From positions 1,438,939-1,502,938 of the forward strand of contig NZ_CP157793.1 of assembly GCF_040110915.1 (NCBI RefSeq): a stretch of 64,000 nucleotides of DNA, in the 5' to 3' direction. The notes under the pieces were generated by a model that was not told where the DNA came from, searched no databases, and saw only the letters and a program-made list of their open reading frames with translations. The DNA comes from Stappia sp. (GTDB taxonomy: Bacteria; Pseudomonadota; Alphaproteobacteria; Rhizobiales; Stappiaceae). Below, in pieces: positions 46,945-55,923 of this stretch; position 1 is the first letter of the stretch, and every line of letters begins with the position of its first letter. The translations under genes and the position numbers were made by a program.

Positions 46945-47703
46945 ATGACGGGCGATACGAAATCCGAGGACGCCGAAGGACCGGGTGGTCCGGGCCCCAA
47001 GCCCCCGCGGCCGGGCGGCATGACCCGGCTGCGCAACTATTTTCTCACCGGCCTGATCATCGCCGGCCCGCTTGGCATCACCGCCTATCTCACCTGGTCC
47101 ATCGTGCAATGGATCGACGGCCTTGTGAAACCCCTGATCCCGGCGATCTACAATCCCGACACCTATCTGCCGTTTCCGGTGCCGGGCGTCGGGTTGATCG
47201 TGGCCTTCGTCGGACTGGTCACCATCGGCTTCCTGACGGCCAATATCGCCGGGCGCACGCTGGTGTCCTACGGGGAACTGGTGCTCGGCCGCATGCCGGT
47301 CGTCCGCAATCTCTACAGCGGATTGAAACAGATCTTCGAGACGATCCTCGCCGAGCGCTCCAACAGCTTCAAGAAGGCGGCCATCATCCAGTATCCGCGC
47401 CCCGGGCTCTGGGCCATCGTCTTCATCGCCACGGAGGCGCGCGGCGAGGTGGCGCATCACCTCTACGAGCACAATGAGGACGTGACGGCCGTCTTTCTGC
47501 CGACCACGCCGAACCCGACCTCCGGGTTCCTGCTCTACGTGCCGCGCTCCGACATCATCGAGCTCGACATGACGGTGGAGGACGCGGCGAAACTGGTCAT
47601 TTCGGCCGGCCTGGTGAGCCCGGATTTCGACAAGGCGCTGCCGCTCAAACAGGCGCCATCTGCCCAAAAACCCGACAGTGCGCGGCTGGAGGCCGTCGAC
47701 TGA
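46945..47703 (+). CDS. DUF502 family membrane protein
   Basis: A 252-aa protein with a Pro/Gly-rich start, then two membrane helices (about 31-54 and 74-98; LTGLIIAGPLGITAYLTW, VGLIVAFVGLVTIGFLTAN). The conserved family stretch MPVVRNLYSGLKQIFETIL follows, then a soluble region with VFLPTTPNPTSGFLLYVPR. The biochemical role is unknown. A DUF502-recG-sdhE-mfd cluster next to glmS is a common Rhizobiales arrangement. Its end converges with recG, 18 bases apart, with a T6 tract just after the stop. Confidence 0.88.
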   Translation: MTGDTKSEDAEGPGGPGPKPPRPGGMTRLRNYFLTGLIIAGPLGITAYLTWSIVQWIDGLVKPLIPAIYNPDTYLPFPVPGVGLIVAFVGLVTIGFLTANIAGRTLVSYGELVLGRMPVVRNLYSGLKQIFETILAERSNSFKKAAIIQYPRPGLWAIVFIATEARGEVAHHLYEHNEDVTAVFLPTTPNPTSGFLLYVPRSDIIELDMTVEDAAKLVISAGLVSPDFDKALPLKQAPSAQKPDSARLEAVD

Positions 47704-47721
47704 CGTTTTTTGCTCGCGCGC

Positions 47722-49821
47722 CTATCCGGCCCGCAGCAGCCGGATCGCCTCGTCGCGGGAGAACAGATAGAGCAGGGCGCGCAGCGCGGGTCCGCGCGGG
47801 CCCTTCAGCTCGGCATCGGTTTCCAGGATCAGTCGCGCGTCGTTGCGCGCGGTTTCCAGCAGATCGCCCTGCGTGCCGGTATCGGCGATGCGAAACCCCG
47901 GCGTGCCCGACTGGCGGGTGCCGAGGATCTCGCCCTCGCCGCGCAGGCGCAGATCCTCTTCCGCGATGCGAAAGCCGTCGTTGGTCTCGCGCATGATGGC
48001 AAGCCGCGCGCGGGCCGTTTCGCCGATCGGCGGCTTGTAGAGCAGCAGGCAGGTGGAGGCTTCCGAGCCCCGTCCCACGCGCCCGCGCAACTGGTGAAGC
48101 TGCGACAGGCCGAAACGCTCGGCGTGTTCGATAACGATGATGGTGGCGTCGGGCACGTCGACGCCGACCTCGATCACGGTCGTGGCCACCAGCAGGCTGA
48201 CGGGCCCGTCCTTGAAGGCGCTCATCGCAGCCGTCTTCTCCTCGCTCGATTGCCGGCCGTGGACGAGCGCGACGCGCGGCCCCAGCAGCCCGGCCAGCAT
48301 CTCGAAGCGGGCTTGCGCGGCCGCGAGATCCGATTTCTCGGATTCCTCCACCAGCGGGCAGACCCAATAGGCCTTCTTGCCCGCGTCGAGCGCGGCGCGC
48401 AGCCGGGCGATCACCTCCTCCATGCGCTCGTTCGGGACGGTCACCGTCTTGATCGGCTGCCGCCCGGCGGGCTTTTCGGTCAGCCGCGAGACATCCATGT
48501 CGCCGAAGAAGGTCAGCACCAGCGTGCGCGGGATGGGGGTCGCCGTCATCACCAGCATGTCGACGCCCTTGCCCTTGGCCGACAGCGACAGACGCTGGTG
48601 CACGCCGAAGCGGTGCTGCTCGTCGACGATGGCAAGGCCGAGGTCGTGCAGCGCGATATCGCCCTGAAAGAGCGCATGCGTGCCGACGACGATGTCGATC
48701 TCGCCGGCCTCGAGCGCGGCGCGGGTCTCGCGCTTGTGCCGCGCGCCGTCGCGTCCGGTCAGGATCGCGAGGCGAATGCCGGCGGCCTCGCACAGCGGCG
48801 CCAGCGAGGCATGGTGCTGGCGCGCGAGGATCTCGGTCGGCGCCATCATCACCGCCTGGGCGCCGGATTCCACCACCGCCGCGGCGGCGAGCAGCGCGAC
48901 CACCGTCTTGCCGGCGCCCACATCGCCCTGCAACAGGCGCAGCATGCGTTCGGGCGCGGCAAGATCGGCCTCGATCGCGGCGACCGCGTCCGCCTGCCCT
49001 TTTGTCAGCGCGAAGGGCAGGGCGGCCAGGATCTTCGCCTTGAGTCTGCCGGAGAAACGGCGCGCGATGCCGCGCGTCTGGCGCATGGACCGGCGCACCA
49101 GCGCCAGCGCCAGCTGGTTGGCGAGAAACTCGTCATAGGCAAGCCGCGCGCGCGCCGCGTGCTCGGCGCCGGGGTCGTCCGGGTCGGGCCGGTGCAGGGC
49201 GAGCAGCGCCTCGCGAAAGCCGGGCCAGTCGAGCCGGCGCGCCTGTTCGGCATCGCGCCATTCCGGCATTTCGGGAATGTGGTCCAGCGCCACCGCGAGC
49301 GCCTTTTGCAGGGTCTTGCCGGAGAGCCCTTGCGTCAACGGATAGACCGGCTCCATCATCGGCAGCGTGTCGGCCTCCTCGGCCGCCACCATGTGGTCCG
49401 GATGCACCATCTGCGGGCGGCCGTTGAACCATTCCACCCGGCCGGACACGATCATGTCGGCGCCGACGGGCAGCGTCTTGTCCAGCCACGACTGATGCGC
49501 ATGGAAAAACACCAGGGCGATTTCGCCCGTGTCGTCATGGGCGAAGACGCGATAGGGGGCGCGGGAGGCGCGCGGCGGTGCCTGATGCCGGTCGATGCGC
49601 ACCTCCAGCGTCACGATGGCGCCTTCCGGGGCCCGCGCGATGCCGGGGCGCAAGCGGCGGTCGATCACCCCGCTCGGCAGGTGGAACAGCAGGTCGATCA
49701 CATGCGGTTCCCGGCTCGGATCGACGCCCAGCAGCGTGACGAGGTGGCGTGCCGTGCGCGGTCCGATCCCCGGCAGGGTCGAGACGGGGGCGAACAGGGG
49801 ATCGAGAAACGAAGGACGCAT
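47722..49821 (-). CDS. recG: ATP-dependent DNA helicase RecG
   Basis: RecG (699 aa) remodels stalled replication forks and branched recombination intermediates. The N-terminal wedge/OB domain (AIVTLEVRIDRHQAPPRASR) is followed by helicase motifs: Walker A LLQGDVGAGKTVVALL, motif II DEQHRFG, motif III MTATPIPRTL, motif VI QLRGRVGRGS and the TRG-type RGEGEILGTRQSG. ATG 49821 gives MRPSFLDPLFAPVSTLPGIG, the normal N-terminus. It diverges from sdhE. No LexA box was seen in the spacer. Confidence 0.96.
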   Translation of the reverse strand: MRPSFLDPLFAPVSTLPGIGPRTARHLVTLLGVDPSREPHVIDLLFHLPSGVIDRRLRPGIARAPEGAIVTLEVRIDRHQAPPRASRAPYRVFAHDDTGEIALVFFHAHQSWLDKTLPVGADMIVSGRVEWFNGRPQMVHPDHMVAAEEADTLPMMEPVYPLTQGLSGKTLQKALAVALDHIPEMPEWRDAEQARRLDWPGFREALLALHRPDPDDPGAEHAARARLAYDEFLANQLALALVRRSMRQTRGIARRFSGRLKAKILAALPFALTKGQADAVAAIEADLAAPERMLRLLQGDVGAGKTVVALLAAAAVVESGAQAVMMAPTEILARQHHASLAPLCEAAGIRLAILTGRDGARHKRETRAALEAGEIDIVVGTHALFQGDIALHDLGLAIVDEQHRFGVHQRLSLSAKGKGVDMLVMTATPIPRTLVLTFFGDMDVSRLTEKPAGRQPIKTVTVPNERMEEVIARLRAALDAGKKAYWVCPLVEESEKSDLAAAQARFEMLAGLLGPRVALVHGRQSSEEKTAAMSAFKDGPVSLLVATTVIEVGVDVPDATIIVIEHAERFGLSQLHQLRGRVGRGSEASTCLLLYKPPIGETARARLAIMRETNDGFRIAEEDLRLRGEGEILGTRQSGTPGFRIADTGTQGDLLETARNDARLILETDAELKGPRGPALRALLYLFSRDEAIRLLRAG

Positions 49822-50007
49822 GAGGCACGGGCCGGGCAGGGCGACCGGTCTTGCCAAACCGGTGCGACGGACGGGACGGGCGCGCGGATTGTGTTTCGCG
49901 GCAAGGCCGCTATAACCCGCGAACACGCCCGGGTCTGTCAAGACCGCGCGGGCAATGCAATCCAGGGCGTCGCCACCGCGCGGGGCCGATCAGCGAGGAA
50001 CGAGCTC

Positions 50008-50301
50008 ATGGCAAATCCGTCCGGAATCGCCGCCGCGCCCGGTGTCGCCGACGATCCCCGCCGCAAGCGCATCCTCTACCGATGCCAGCATCGGGGCATG
50101 AAGGAGATGGACATTCTCCTCGGCAATTTCGCCGCGGCCCATCTCGACAGCCTGAGCGAGGCGGAGCTGGAGACGCTGGAGCGGCTCATGGACGTGCCCG
50201 ATCAGGATCTCTTCAGCTGGATGATCGGACGGGTGCCGGTGCCGGCGAATTTCGACACGCCCGTCTACCGGGCCATCGTCGACTTCAAGCAGCGCGGCTG
50301 A
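50008..50301 (+). CDS. sdhE: FAD assembly factor SdhE
   Basis: A 97-aa SdhE/YgfY (DUF339) protein that helps attach FAD covalently to the succinate dehydrogenase flavoprotein. The signature RGMKEMDILLGNF holds the conserved RGxxE segment, and LMDVPDQDLFSWM is the helical bundle end. ATG 50008 is preceded by GCGAGGAACGA. The upstream open frame is recG antisense noise. mfd begins 83 bases after its stop. Confidence 0.93.
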   Translation: MANPSGIAAAPGVADDPRRKRILYRCQHRGMKEMDILLGNFAAAHLDSLSEAELETLERLMDVPDQDLFSWMIGRVPVPANFDTPVYRAIVDFKQRG

Positions 50302-50384
50302 TCCCGCCCGCGGGTCGCGCAGGGCGGGTCCTGCGACAATCAACACGAGACGAGGCGGCCCGGGGGCCGCGCGAGGACGATAAA

Positions 50385-53300
50385 TTGCGCAAAGACACGG
50401 GGCTCGAAACGCTGCTTGGGCAAGCCGGCAACGCGGTCGTCACCGGTGTGCCCGATGGCGCGGAAGCGCTTGTGCTGTCGCGGCTGCTGGCCGACGCGGC
50501 CCCCGGCCTGGCGCTCGTCTTCGTCGCCCGCGACGCCCAGCACGCCCGCAGCGTGCAGGACGCGCTCGGCTACTTCGCGCCGCAGGTCGACACGCTCGAC
50601 CTGCCCGCCTGGGACTGTCTTCCCTATGACCGCGTGTCGCCGAACGCAGGCCTTGTCGCCCGGCGGCTGACGACGCTCGCCCGGCTCGCCGGCGACGAAC
50701 CGCTGTCCGCCCCCACCGTGCTGATGACGACCGCGAACGCCGCGCTGCAACGCCTGCCGGCGCGCGACTGGGCGGCGGCGCAGACCTGGAACGTCAAGCC
50801 CGGCAATCGCGTCGATCTCAAGGCCCTGGTCGCCTGGCTGGAGGTCAACGGCTTCGCCCGCGCTTCCACCGTGCGCGACACCGGCGAATACGCCGTGCGC
50901 GGCGGCATCGTCGACATCTACGCACCCGGCATGGATGCTCCGGTGCGGCTCGATTTCTTCGGCGACACGCTGGAGTCCCTGCGCGCCTTCGACACCGAGA
51001 CGCAGCGCACCACCCGCCAGATCAAGCGGCTCGATCTGGTCGCGATGAGCGAGGCGGTGCTCGACGAGGCCGCGATCTCGCGTTTCCGCAAGGGCTATGT
51101 CGCCCGCTTCGGCGCGGCCGACCGCGACGACGTGCTCTACCAGTCGATCAGCGAGGGCCGGCGCTATGCCGGCATGGAACACTGGCTGCCGCTGTTTCAC
51201 GAGCGGCTGGAAACGCTCTTCGACTATGCCGCCGGCGTGCCGGTGGTGCTCGCGGCGCAGGTCGACGACGTGCTGCGCGAGCGCCACGACCAGATCGCGG
51301 AACATTACGCGGCGCGTCGCGACGCGCTGGAGAGCAAGGCCGCCGGCGGCTCCGTGCCCTACAAGCCGCTGCCGCCCGAGGCGCTCTATCTGCCCGAAAG
51401 CGCATGGACGGCAGCGCTCGCCGACGGCACCTCGCTGCGCCTCAGCCCCTTCGACGTGCCCCCGGGCGGCGGGCAGCGCGTGGTGGCGCTCGACGGGCGG
51501 CAGGGCCGCAGCTTCGCCGCCGAGCGGGCGGCCGGCGATGTCAACGTCTTCGACGCGCTCGCCCAGCACGTGCGGGCCCGGCGCAAGGACGGACACCGCG
51601 TCGTGGTCGCCTGCTGGAGCGAGGGCTCGCGCGAGCGCCTGTCGCATGTGCTCGCCGATCACGGGCTGGACCGCACCGTCCCGGTCGCCCATGACGCGGA
51701 TGCCCGCGCGCTGCCTTCCGACATGACGGCGCTTGCCGTGGTCGGCGTGGAGCAGGGCTTCGAGATCGACGGGCTGACCCTCGTCTGCGAGCAGGACATC
51801 CTCGGCGACCGGCTCGTGCGTCAGCGCCGCCGCAAGGCCAAGGGCGCCAATGTCCTCACCGAGGCCGCGAGCCTCGCGCAGAACGATCTCGTCGTTCACG
51901 TCGAGCATGGTATCGGCCGTTTCATCGGCCTGCGCACCATCGAGGCGGTGGGCGCGCCGCACGATTGCCTCGAGCTGGAGTATGCCGGCGGCGACAAGCT
52001 CTTCCTGCCGGTTGAGAACATCGAACTCTTGACGCGCTACGGCTCGGAGGAGACCGAGGCGCAGCTCGACAAGCTCGGCGGCGGGGCCTGGCAGGCGCGC
52101 AAGGCGCGCATGAAGAAGCGCATCCTCGAGATCGCCGACGGGCTGATCAAGACGGCGGCCGCCCGCGCCCTGCGCACCGCGCCTGCGATCACCCCGCCGG
52201 AAGGGGCCTATGACGAGTTTTCCGCCCGCTTCCCCTATGACGAGACCGAGGATCAGCTGGCCGCCATCGATGCGGTGTTCGACGATCTGACGTCGGGGCG
52301 TCCCATGGACCGGCTGATCTGCGGCGACGTCGGGTTCGGCAAGACGGAAGTGGCGCTGCGCGCCGCCTTCGTCGCGGCGATGACGGGGCGCCAGGTCGCG
52401 CTGGTGGTGCCGACGACCCTGCTCGCGCGCCAGCATTACAAGACCTTCGCCGAACGCTTCCAGGGTCTGCCGATCAACGTCGCCCAGGCCTCGCGTCTGG
52501 TCTCGGCCAGGGAACTGGCGGCCACCAAGAAGGGGCTTGCCGACGGCTCCGTCGACATCGTCGTCGGCACCCATGCGCTGCTCGGCAAGAACGTCCAGTT
52601 CCGCGACCTCGGGCTGCTGATCATCGACGAGGAGCAGCATTTCGGCGTCAAGCACAAGGAGCGGCTGAAGGAGCTCAAGTCCGAAGTCCATGTGCTGACC
52701 CTGTCGGCGACGCCGATCCCGCGCACGCTGCAACTGGCGCTCACCGGCGTGCGGGAGCTGTCGCTGATCGCGACCCCGCCGGTCGACCGGCTGGCGGTGA
52801 GGACCTTCATCTCGCCCTTCGATCCCGTCGTGGTGCGCGAGGCGCTGCTGCGCGAGCGCTATCGCGGCGGCCAGAGCTTCTATGTCTGCCCGCGCGTCTC
52901 GGACCTCGCCGACACCAAGGCCTTCCTCGACGAGGCGGTGCCGGAGGTGAAGGTTGCGGTTGCCCACGGGCAGATGCCCGCCGGCGAGCTGGACGACGTG
53001 ATGAACGCCTTCTACGAGGGCAAATACGACGTGCTTCTGTCCACGACCATCGTGGAATCGGGCCTCGACGTGCCCACCGCCAACACGCTGATCGTCCATC
53101 GCGCCGACATGTTCGGCCTGTCGCAGCTCTATCAGCTGCGCGGGCGCGTCGGGCGCTCCAAGACGCGCGCCTATGCGCTGTTCACCGTGCCGGCCAACAA
53201 GACGCTGACAGCGACCGCCGAGCGTCGGCTGAAGGTCTTGCAGTCGCTCGACAGTCTGGGCGCGGGCTTCCAGCTCGCCAGCCACGATCTCGACATTCGT

Positions 53301-53897
53301 GGCGCGGGCAACCTGCTCGGCGAGGAACAGTCCGGCCACATCAAGGAGGTCGGCTTCGAGCTCTATCAGCAGATGCTGGAAGAGGCGGTCGCCCAGCTCA
53401 AGGACGGCGGCGAGGAGGGGCTGGAGGAAGCCTGGTCGCCGCAGATCCAGGTGGGCACGCCGGTGCTCATTCCCGAAAGCTACGTGCCCGACCTGCCGCT
53501 GCGCCTGTCGCTCTACCGCCGGCTGGCGGATCTCTCGACGCCGGAGGAGATCGACGCCTTCGGCGCGGAACTCATCGACCGCTTCGGGTCGCTGCCCGAC
53601 GAGGTGGAACACCTTCTCAAGATCGTCTTCATCAAGGGGCTGTGCCGCCGCGCCAATGTGGAAAAGATCGACGCCGGGCCGAAGGGCATCGTCATCGCCT
53701 TCCGCAACGGCGAATTCGTCAATCCGGGCGGGCTGGTCGGCTACATCTCCGAACAGGGCGTGCTCGCCAAGATCCGCCCCGACCAGAAGGTGGTGTTCAT
53801 CCGCGACTGGCAGAGCGCGGAAGAGCGGTTGAAGGGCACGGCCGCCGTGCTGATGAAGCTGGTGCGCCTGGCCGAAGCCACGACGGCCGCCGCCTGA
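50385..53897 (+). CDS. mfd: Transcription-repair coupling factor
   Basis: Mfd (1170 aa) releases RNA polymerase stalled at DNA damage and recruits UvrAB. The N-terminal UvrB-like region (LPAWDCLPYDRVSPN) is followed by the RNA-polymerase interaction domain (LVVHVEHGIGRFIGL) and helicase motifs: Walker A CGDVGFGKTEVALR, DEEQHFG, LSATPIPRTL and QLRGRVGRS. The TRG motif (RGAGNLLGEEQSGH) precedes the D7 inhibitory domain. I place the start at TTG 50385 because GAGGA lies 7 bases upstream and the length then matches the family; no ATG or GTG fits. Confidence 0.95.
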   Translation: MRKDTGLETLLGQAGNAVVTGVPDGAEALVLSRLLADAAPGLALVFVARDAQHARSVQDALGYFAPQVDTLDLPAWDCLPYDRVSPNAGLVARRLTTLARLAGDEPLSAPTVLMTTANAALQRLPARDWAAAQTWNVKPGNRVDLKALVAWLEVNGFARASTVRDTGEYAVRGGIVDIYAPGMDAPVRLDFFGDTLESLRAFDTETQRTTRQIKRLDLVAMSEAVLDEAAISRFRKGYVARFGAADRDDVLYQSISEGRRYAGMEHWLPLFHERLETLFDYAAGVPVVLAAQVDDVLRERHDQIAEHYAARRDALESKAAGGSVPYKPLPPEALYLPESAWTAALADGTSLRLSPFDVPPGGGQRVVALDGRQGRSFAAERAAGDVNVFDALAQHVRARRKDGHRVVVACWSEGSRERLSHVLADHGLDRTVPVAHDADARALPSDMTALAVVGVEQGFEIDGLTLVCEQDILGDRLVRQRRRKAKGANVLTEAASLAQNDLVVHVEHGIGRFIGLRTIEAVGAPHDCLELEYAGGDKLFLPVENIELLTRYGSEETEAQLDKLGGGAWQARKARMKKRILEIADGLIKTAAARALRTAPAITPPEGAYDEFSARFPYDETEDQLAAIDAVFDDLTSGRPMDRLICGDVGFGKTEVALRAAFVAAMTGRQVALVVPTTLLARQHYKTFAERFQGLPINVAQASRLVSARELAATKKGLADGSVDIVVGTHALLGKNVQFRDLGLLIIDEEQHFGVKHKERLKELKSEVHVLTLSATPIPRTLQLALTGVRELSLIATPPVDRLAVRTFISPFDPVVVREALLRERYRGGQSFYVCPRVSDLADTKAFLDEAVPEVKVAVAHGQMPAGELDDVMNAFYEGKYDVLLSTTIVESGLDVPTANTLIVHRADMFGLSQLYQLRGRVGRSKTRAYALFTVPANKTLTATAERRLKVLQSLDSLGAGFQLASHDLDIRGAGNLLGEEQSGHIKEVGFELYQQMLEEAVAQLKDGGEEGLEEAWSPQIQVGTPVLIPESYVPDLPLRLSLYRRLADLSTPEEIDAFGAELIDRFGSLPDEVEHLLKIVFIKGLCRRANVEKIDAGPKGIVIAFRNGEFVNPGGLVGYISEQGVLAKIRPDQKVVFIRDWQSAEERLKGTAAVLMKLVRLAEATTAAA

Positions 53898-53915
53898 GGA
53901 CTGCGAGGCGGCCGC

Positions 53916-55178
53916 TCAGCGATCCGGCGTGGTCCAGTCCGCAGGCGGCACCTTGCGCCGCCACAGGCGGATCGCAAGCCCGGCCGCAACGCCGACGGCA
54001 ATCGCCACCGTCAGATCGGCGAAGACGGTCAGGAGAAGCGTCAGGAGGATCAGCGCCCTGTCCTCGGGGCGGGCCTTGAGATGCGCCCGCCAGCGCTGCG
54101 GCTCGCTCATGTTCCAGGCGGTGAGCAGCAAGAGCCCGGCGAGCGCCGGCATCGCCATCTGTCCGACGAGCGGTGCGGCGACCATCAGCAGAACGAGGAT
54201 TGTCGCGGCGTGGACGATGCCGGCGACCGGCGTGCGTCCGCCGGCGCGCACGTTGGTGGCGGTGCGCGCGATGGCGCCGGTGGCCGGCAGCCCGCCGAAG
54301 AGCGCCGAGCCGACATTGGCCGCGCCCTGCGCCAGCACCTCCGCGTTCGGCCTGTGACGGCCGCCGATCATCTTGTCCGCGACCATCGCCGAGAGCAGCG
54401 ATTCGATGCCGGCGAGAAAGGCGATGACGAAGGCCGAGGGCAGCACGTCGATCACCATCTCCCGGCTGAATTCGGGAAGCCGCGGCAGCGGCAGACTGTC
54501 CGGCAACGCGCCGAAGCGGGAGGCAATCGTATCGACGGGCAGGCCCGCCAGCGCGACCACCGCCGAGGTGCCCGCAACCGCCACGATCAGCCCCGGAAAG
54601 CGGGGAAAGAGCCGGCGCAGCACGACGATGGCGATCATGGTCGCGATGCCGATCCCGAGCGAGGCGACCTCCACCGAGCCGAGCGCGCCGATCAGGCCGG
54701 CGAGCTTTCCGGGCACATCGGCCGGCAGATCCGCGCCCGAAAGACCGAACAGGTCGGGCAACTGGCTGACGGCGATGATCACGGCGATGCCGATGGTGAA
54801 GCCGCTCACCACCGGTTCGGGCACATGGGCGACGAGCCGCCCGGCGCGCAAGGCGCCGGCGATCAGCAGGATCAGGCCGGCGAGAAGGGTCGCGAGCACC
54901 AGCCCGTCATAGCCGTGCTCGACGATCACGCCCTGAACCACGACGATGAAGGCACCGGTCGGCCCGCCGATCTGCACCCGGCTGCCGCCGAGCGCGGAAA
55001 TGAGGAACCCCGCGACGATGGCCGTCACGAGCCCGGCCGCCGGCGTCGCGCCCGAGGCGATGGCGATCGCCAGACTGAGCGGCAGGGCGACGAGCGCCAC
55101 GGACACGCCGGCGACAATGTCGGCCATGAAATCCGCCCGCGTCGACGCGGGCAGGGTCGTCAGGATCTTCGGTTTCAT
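53916..55178 (-). CDS. SulP-family anion transporter lacking a STAS domain
   Basis: A 420-aa SLC26/SulP membrane protein with about 12 helices. The family opening DFMADIVAGVSVALVALPLSLA and GPTGAFIVVVQ are clear, as is the AFLAGIESLLSAMVAD segment. The protein stops at RRKVPPADWTTPDR after the last helix, so the C-terminal STAS domain of typical SulP proteins is missing. Members carry sulfate, bicarbonate or other anions. It converges with mfd and diverges from ftsB. A role in sulfate export after Sox activity is possible but unsupported. Confidence 0.88.
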   Translation of the reverse strand: MKPKILTTLPASTRADFMADIVAGVSVALVALPLSLAIAIASGATPAAGLVTAIVAGFLISALGGSRVQIGGPTGAFIVVVQGVIVEHGYDGLVLATLLAGLILLIAGALRAGRLVAHVPEPVVSGFTIGIAVIIAVSQLPDLFGLSGADLPADVPGKLAGLIGALGSVEVASLGIGIATMIAIVVLRRLFPRFPGLIVAVAGTSAVVALAGLPVDTIASRFGALPDSLPLPRLPEFSREMVIDVLPSAFVIAFLAGIESLLSAMVADKMIGGRHRPNAEVLAQGAANVGSALFGGLPATGAIARTATNVRAGGRTPVAGIVHAATILVLLMVAAPLVGQMAMPALAGLLLLTAWNMSEPQRWRAHLKARPEDRALILLTLLLTVFADLTVAIAVGVAAGLAIRLWRRKVPPADWTTPDR

Positions 55179-55390
55179 CGTGCTCTTCGCGGGTCTGTGT
55201 TCTTCGCGGATCGAAGCGGTTTCGCGACGGGATCGCGGGCGGCGGGAGGGCGGCGGGGCCTGCGCGGACCCGGAAGGCCGGCGCCGGGAGGAGGGGAGGA
55301 AAACCTGCCATCCGGAAACCAGCCATTAAGGCTGTTGCGCGATGATGACGTCGGTTGACCCGTTCGTACTCAGTCAGGTCTCGTCCGCCC

Positions 55391-55729
55391 GTGTCTGTCA
55401 AGACCACACGTTATCGCAAAAAATCCCCCTGGCAGCGCCTGATGCCCCCGCTGGTGGCCGGGCTTCTGGTTGCCTATTTCGCGTTCCATGCGCTCAACGG
55501 CGAGCTGGGTCTCGTCGGCAAGGCGCGGCTCGACCATCGCTATGCCAAGCTCGAGGTCGAATATGCCGCGCTGAAGCGCGAGCGCGAGGAGCTGATGCGC
55601 CGCGTCGTGCTGCTGCGGCCCGAAAGCCTGGACCCGGACATGATCGACGAGCGGGCGCGCGCCAACCTCAACGTCGTGCACCCCAACGAGCTGGCCATCC
55701 TGCGCCCGGGCCGGGGACGCGAAAATTAA
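55391..55729 (+). CDS. ftsB: FtsB/DivIC-type septum formation protein
   Basis: A 112-aa single-pass membrane protein of the divisome FtsBLQ complex. A short basic cytoplasmic start is followed by one helix (about 17-34, LMPPLVAGLLVAYFAFHA) and a periplasmic coiled coil (KLEVEYAALKREREELMRRV). RPESLDPDMIDERARANL matches the DivIC family end. GTG 55391 gives the usual length; TTG 55355 is an alternative and neither has a strong ribosome-binding site. In Rhizobiales it normally sits between eno and pdhA; here eno is missing upstream. Confidence 0.88.
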   Translation: MSVKTTRYRKKSPWQRLMPPLVAGLLVAYFAFHALNGELGLVGKARLDHRYAKLEVEYAALKREREELMRRVVLLRPESLDPDMIDERARANLNVVHPNELAILRPGRGREN

Positions 55730-55734
55730 TCGAT

Positions 55735-55764
55735 ATCGAGTTAATCTCATGAATTTAACTCGAT
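55735..55764. promoter_or_regulatory. AT-rich palindrome upstream of pdhA
   Basis: The perfect 10-bp arms ATCGAGTTAA (55735-55744) and TTAACTCGAT (55755-55764) are separated by 10 bases. Related TTAAT/ATTAA blocks flank it. It lies just after ftsB and 160 bases before the pdhA start. The AT content and symmetry fit a dimeric repressor site for the pyruvate dehydrogenase operon, though a weak terminator for ftsB is possible. Confidence 0.5.
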
Positions 55765-55923
55765 TCAGATTAATTTCGAAAAGGCATTCATACTCCGTGC
55801 CTTATCCGGAATTCGACTGACGCATCGCGTTCTTTCATTGACGTTGGCCATCGTGTAGCTTCCCCTTGATTATCCTAGGGGAAACGTCGCTCCCTTGTGG
55901 AGCGTTCGAGCGAGACGAGGGTC

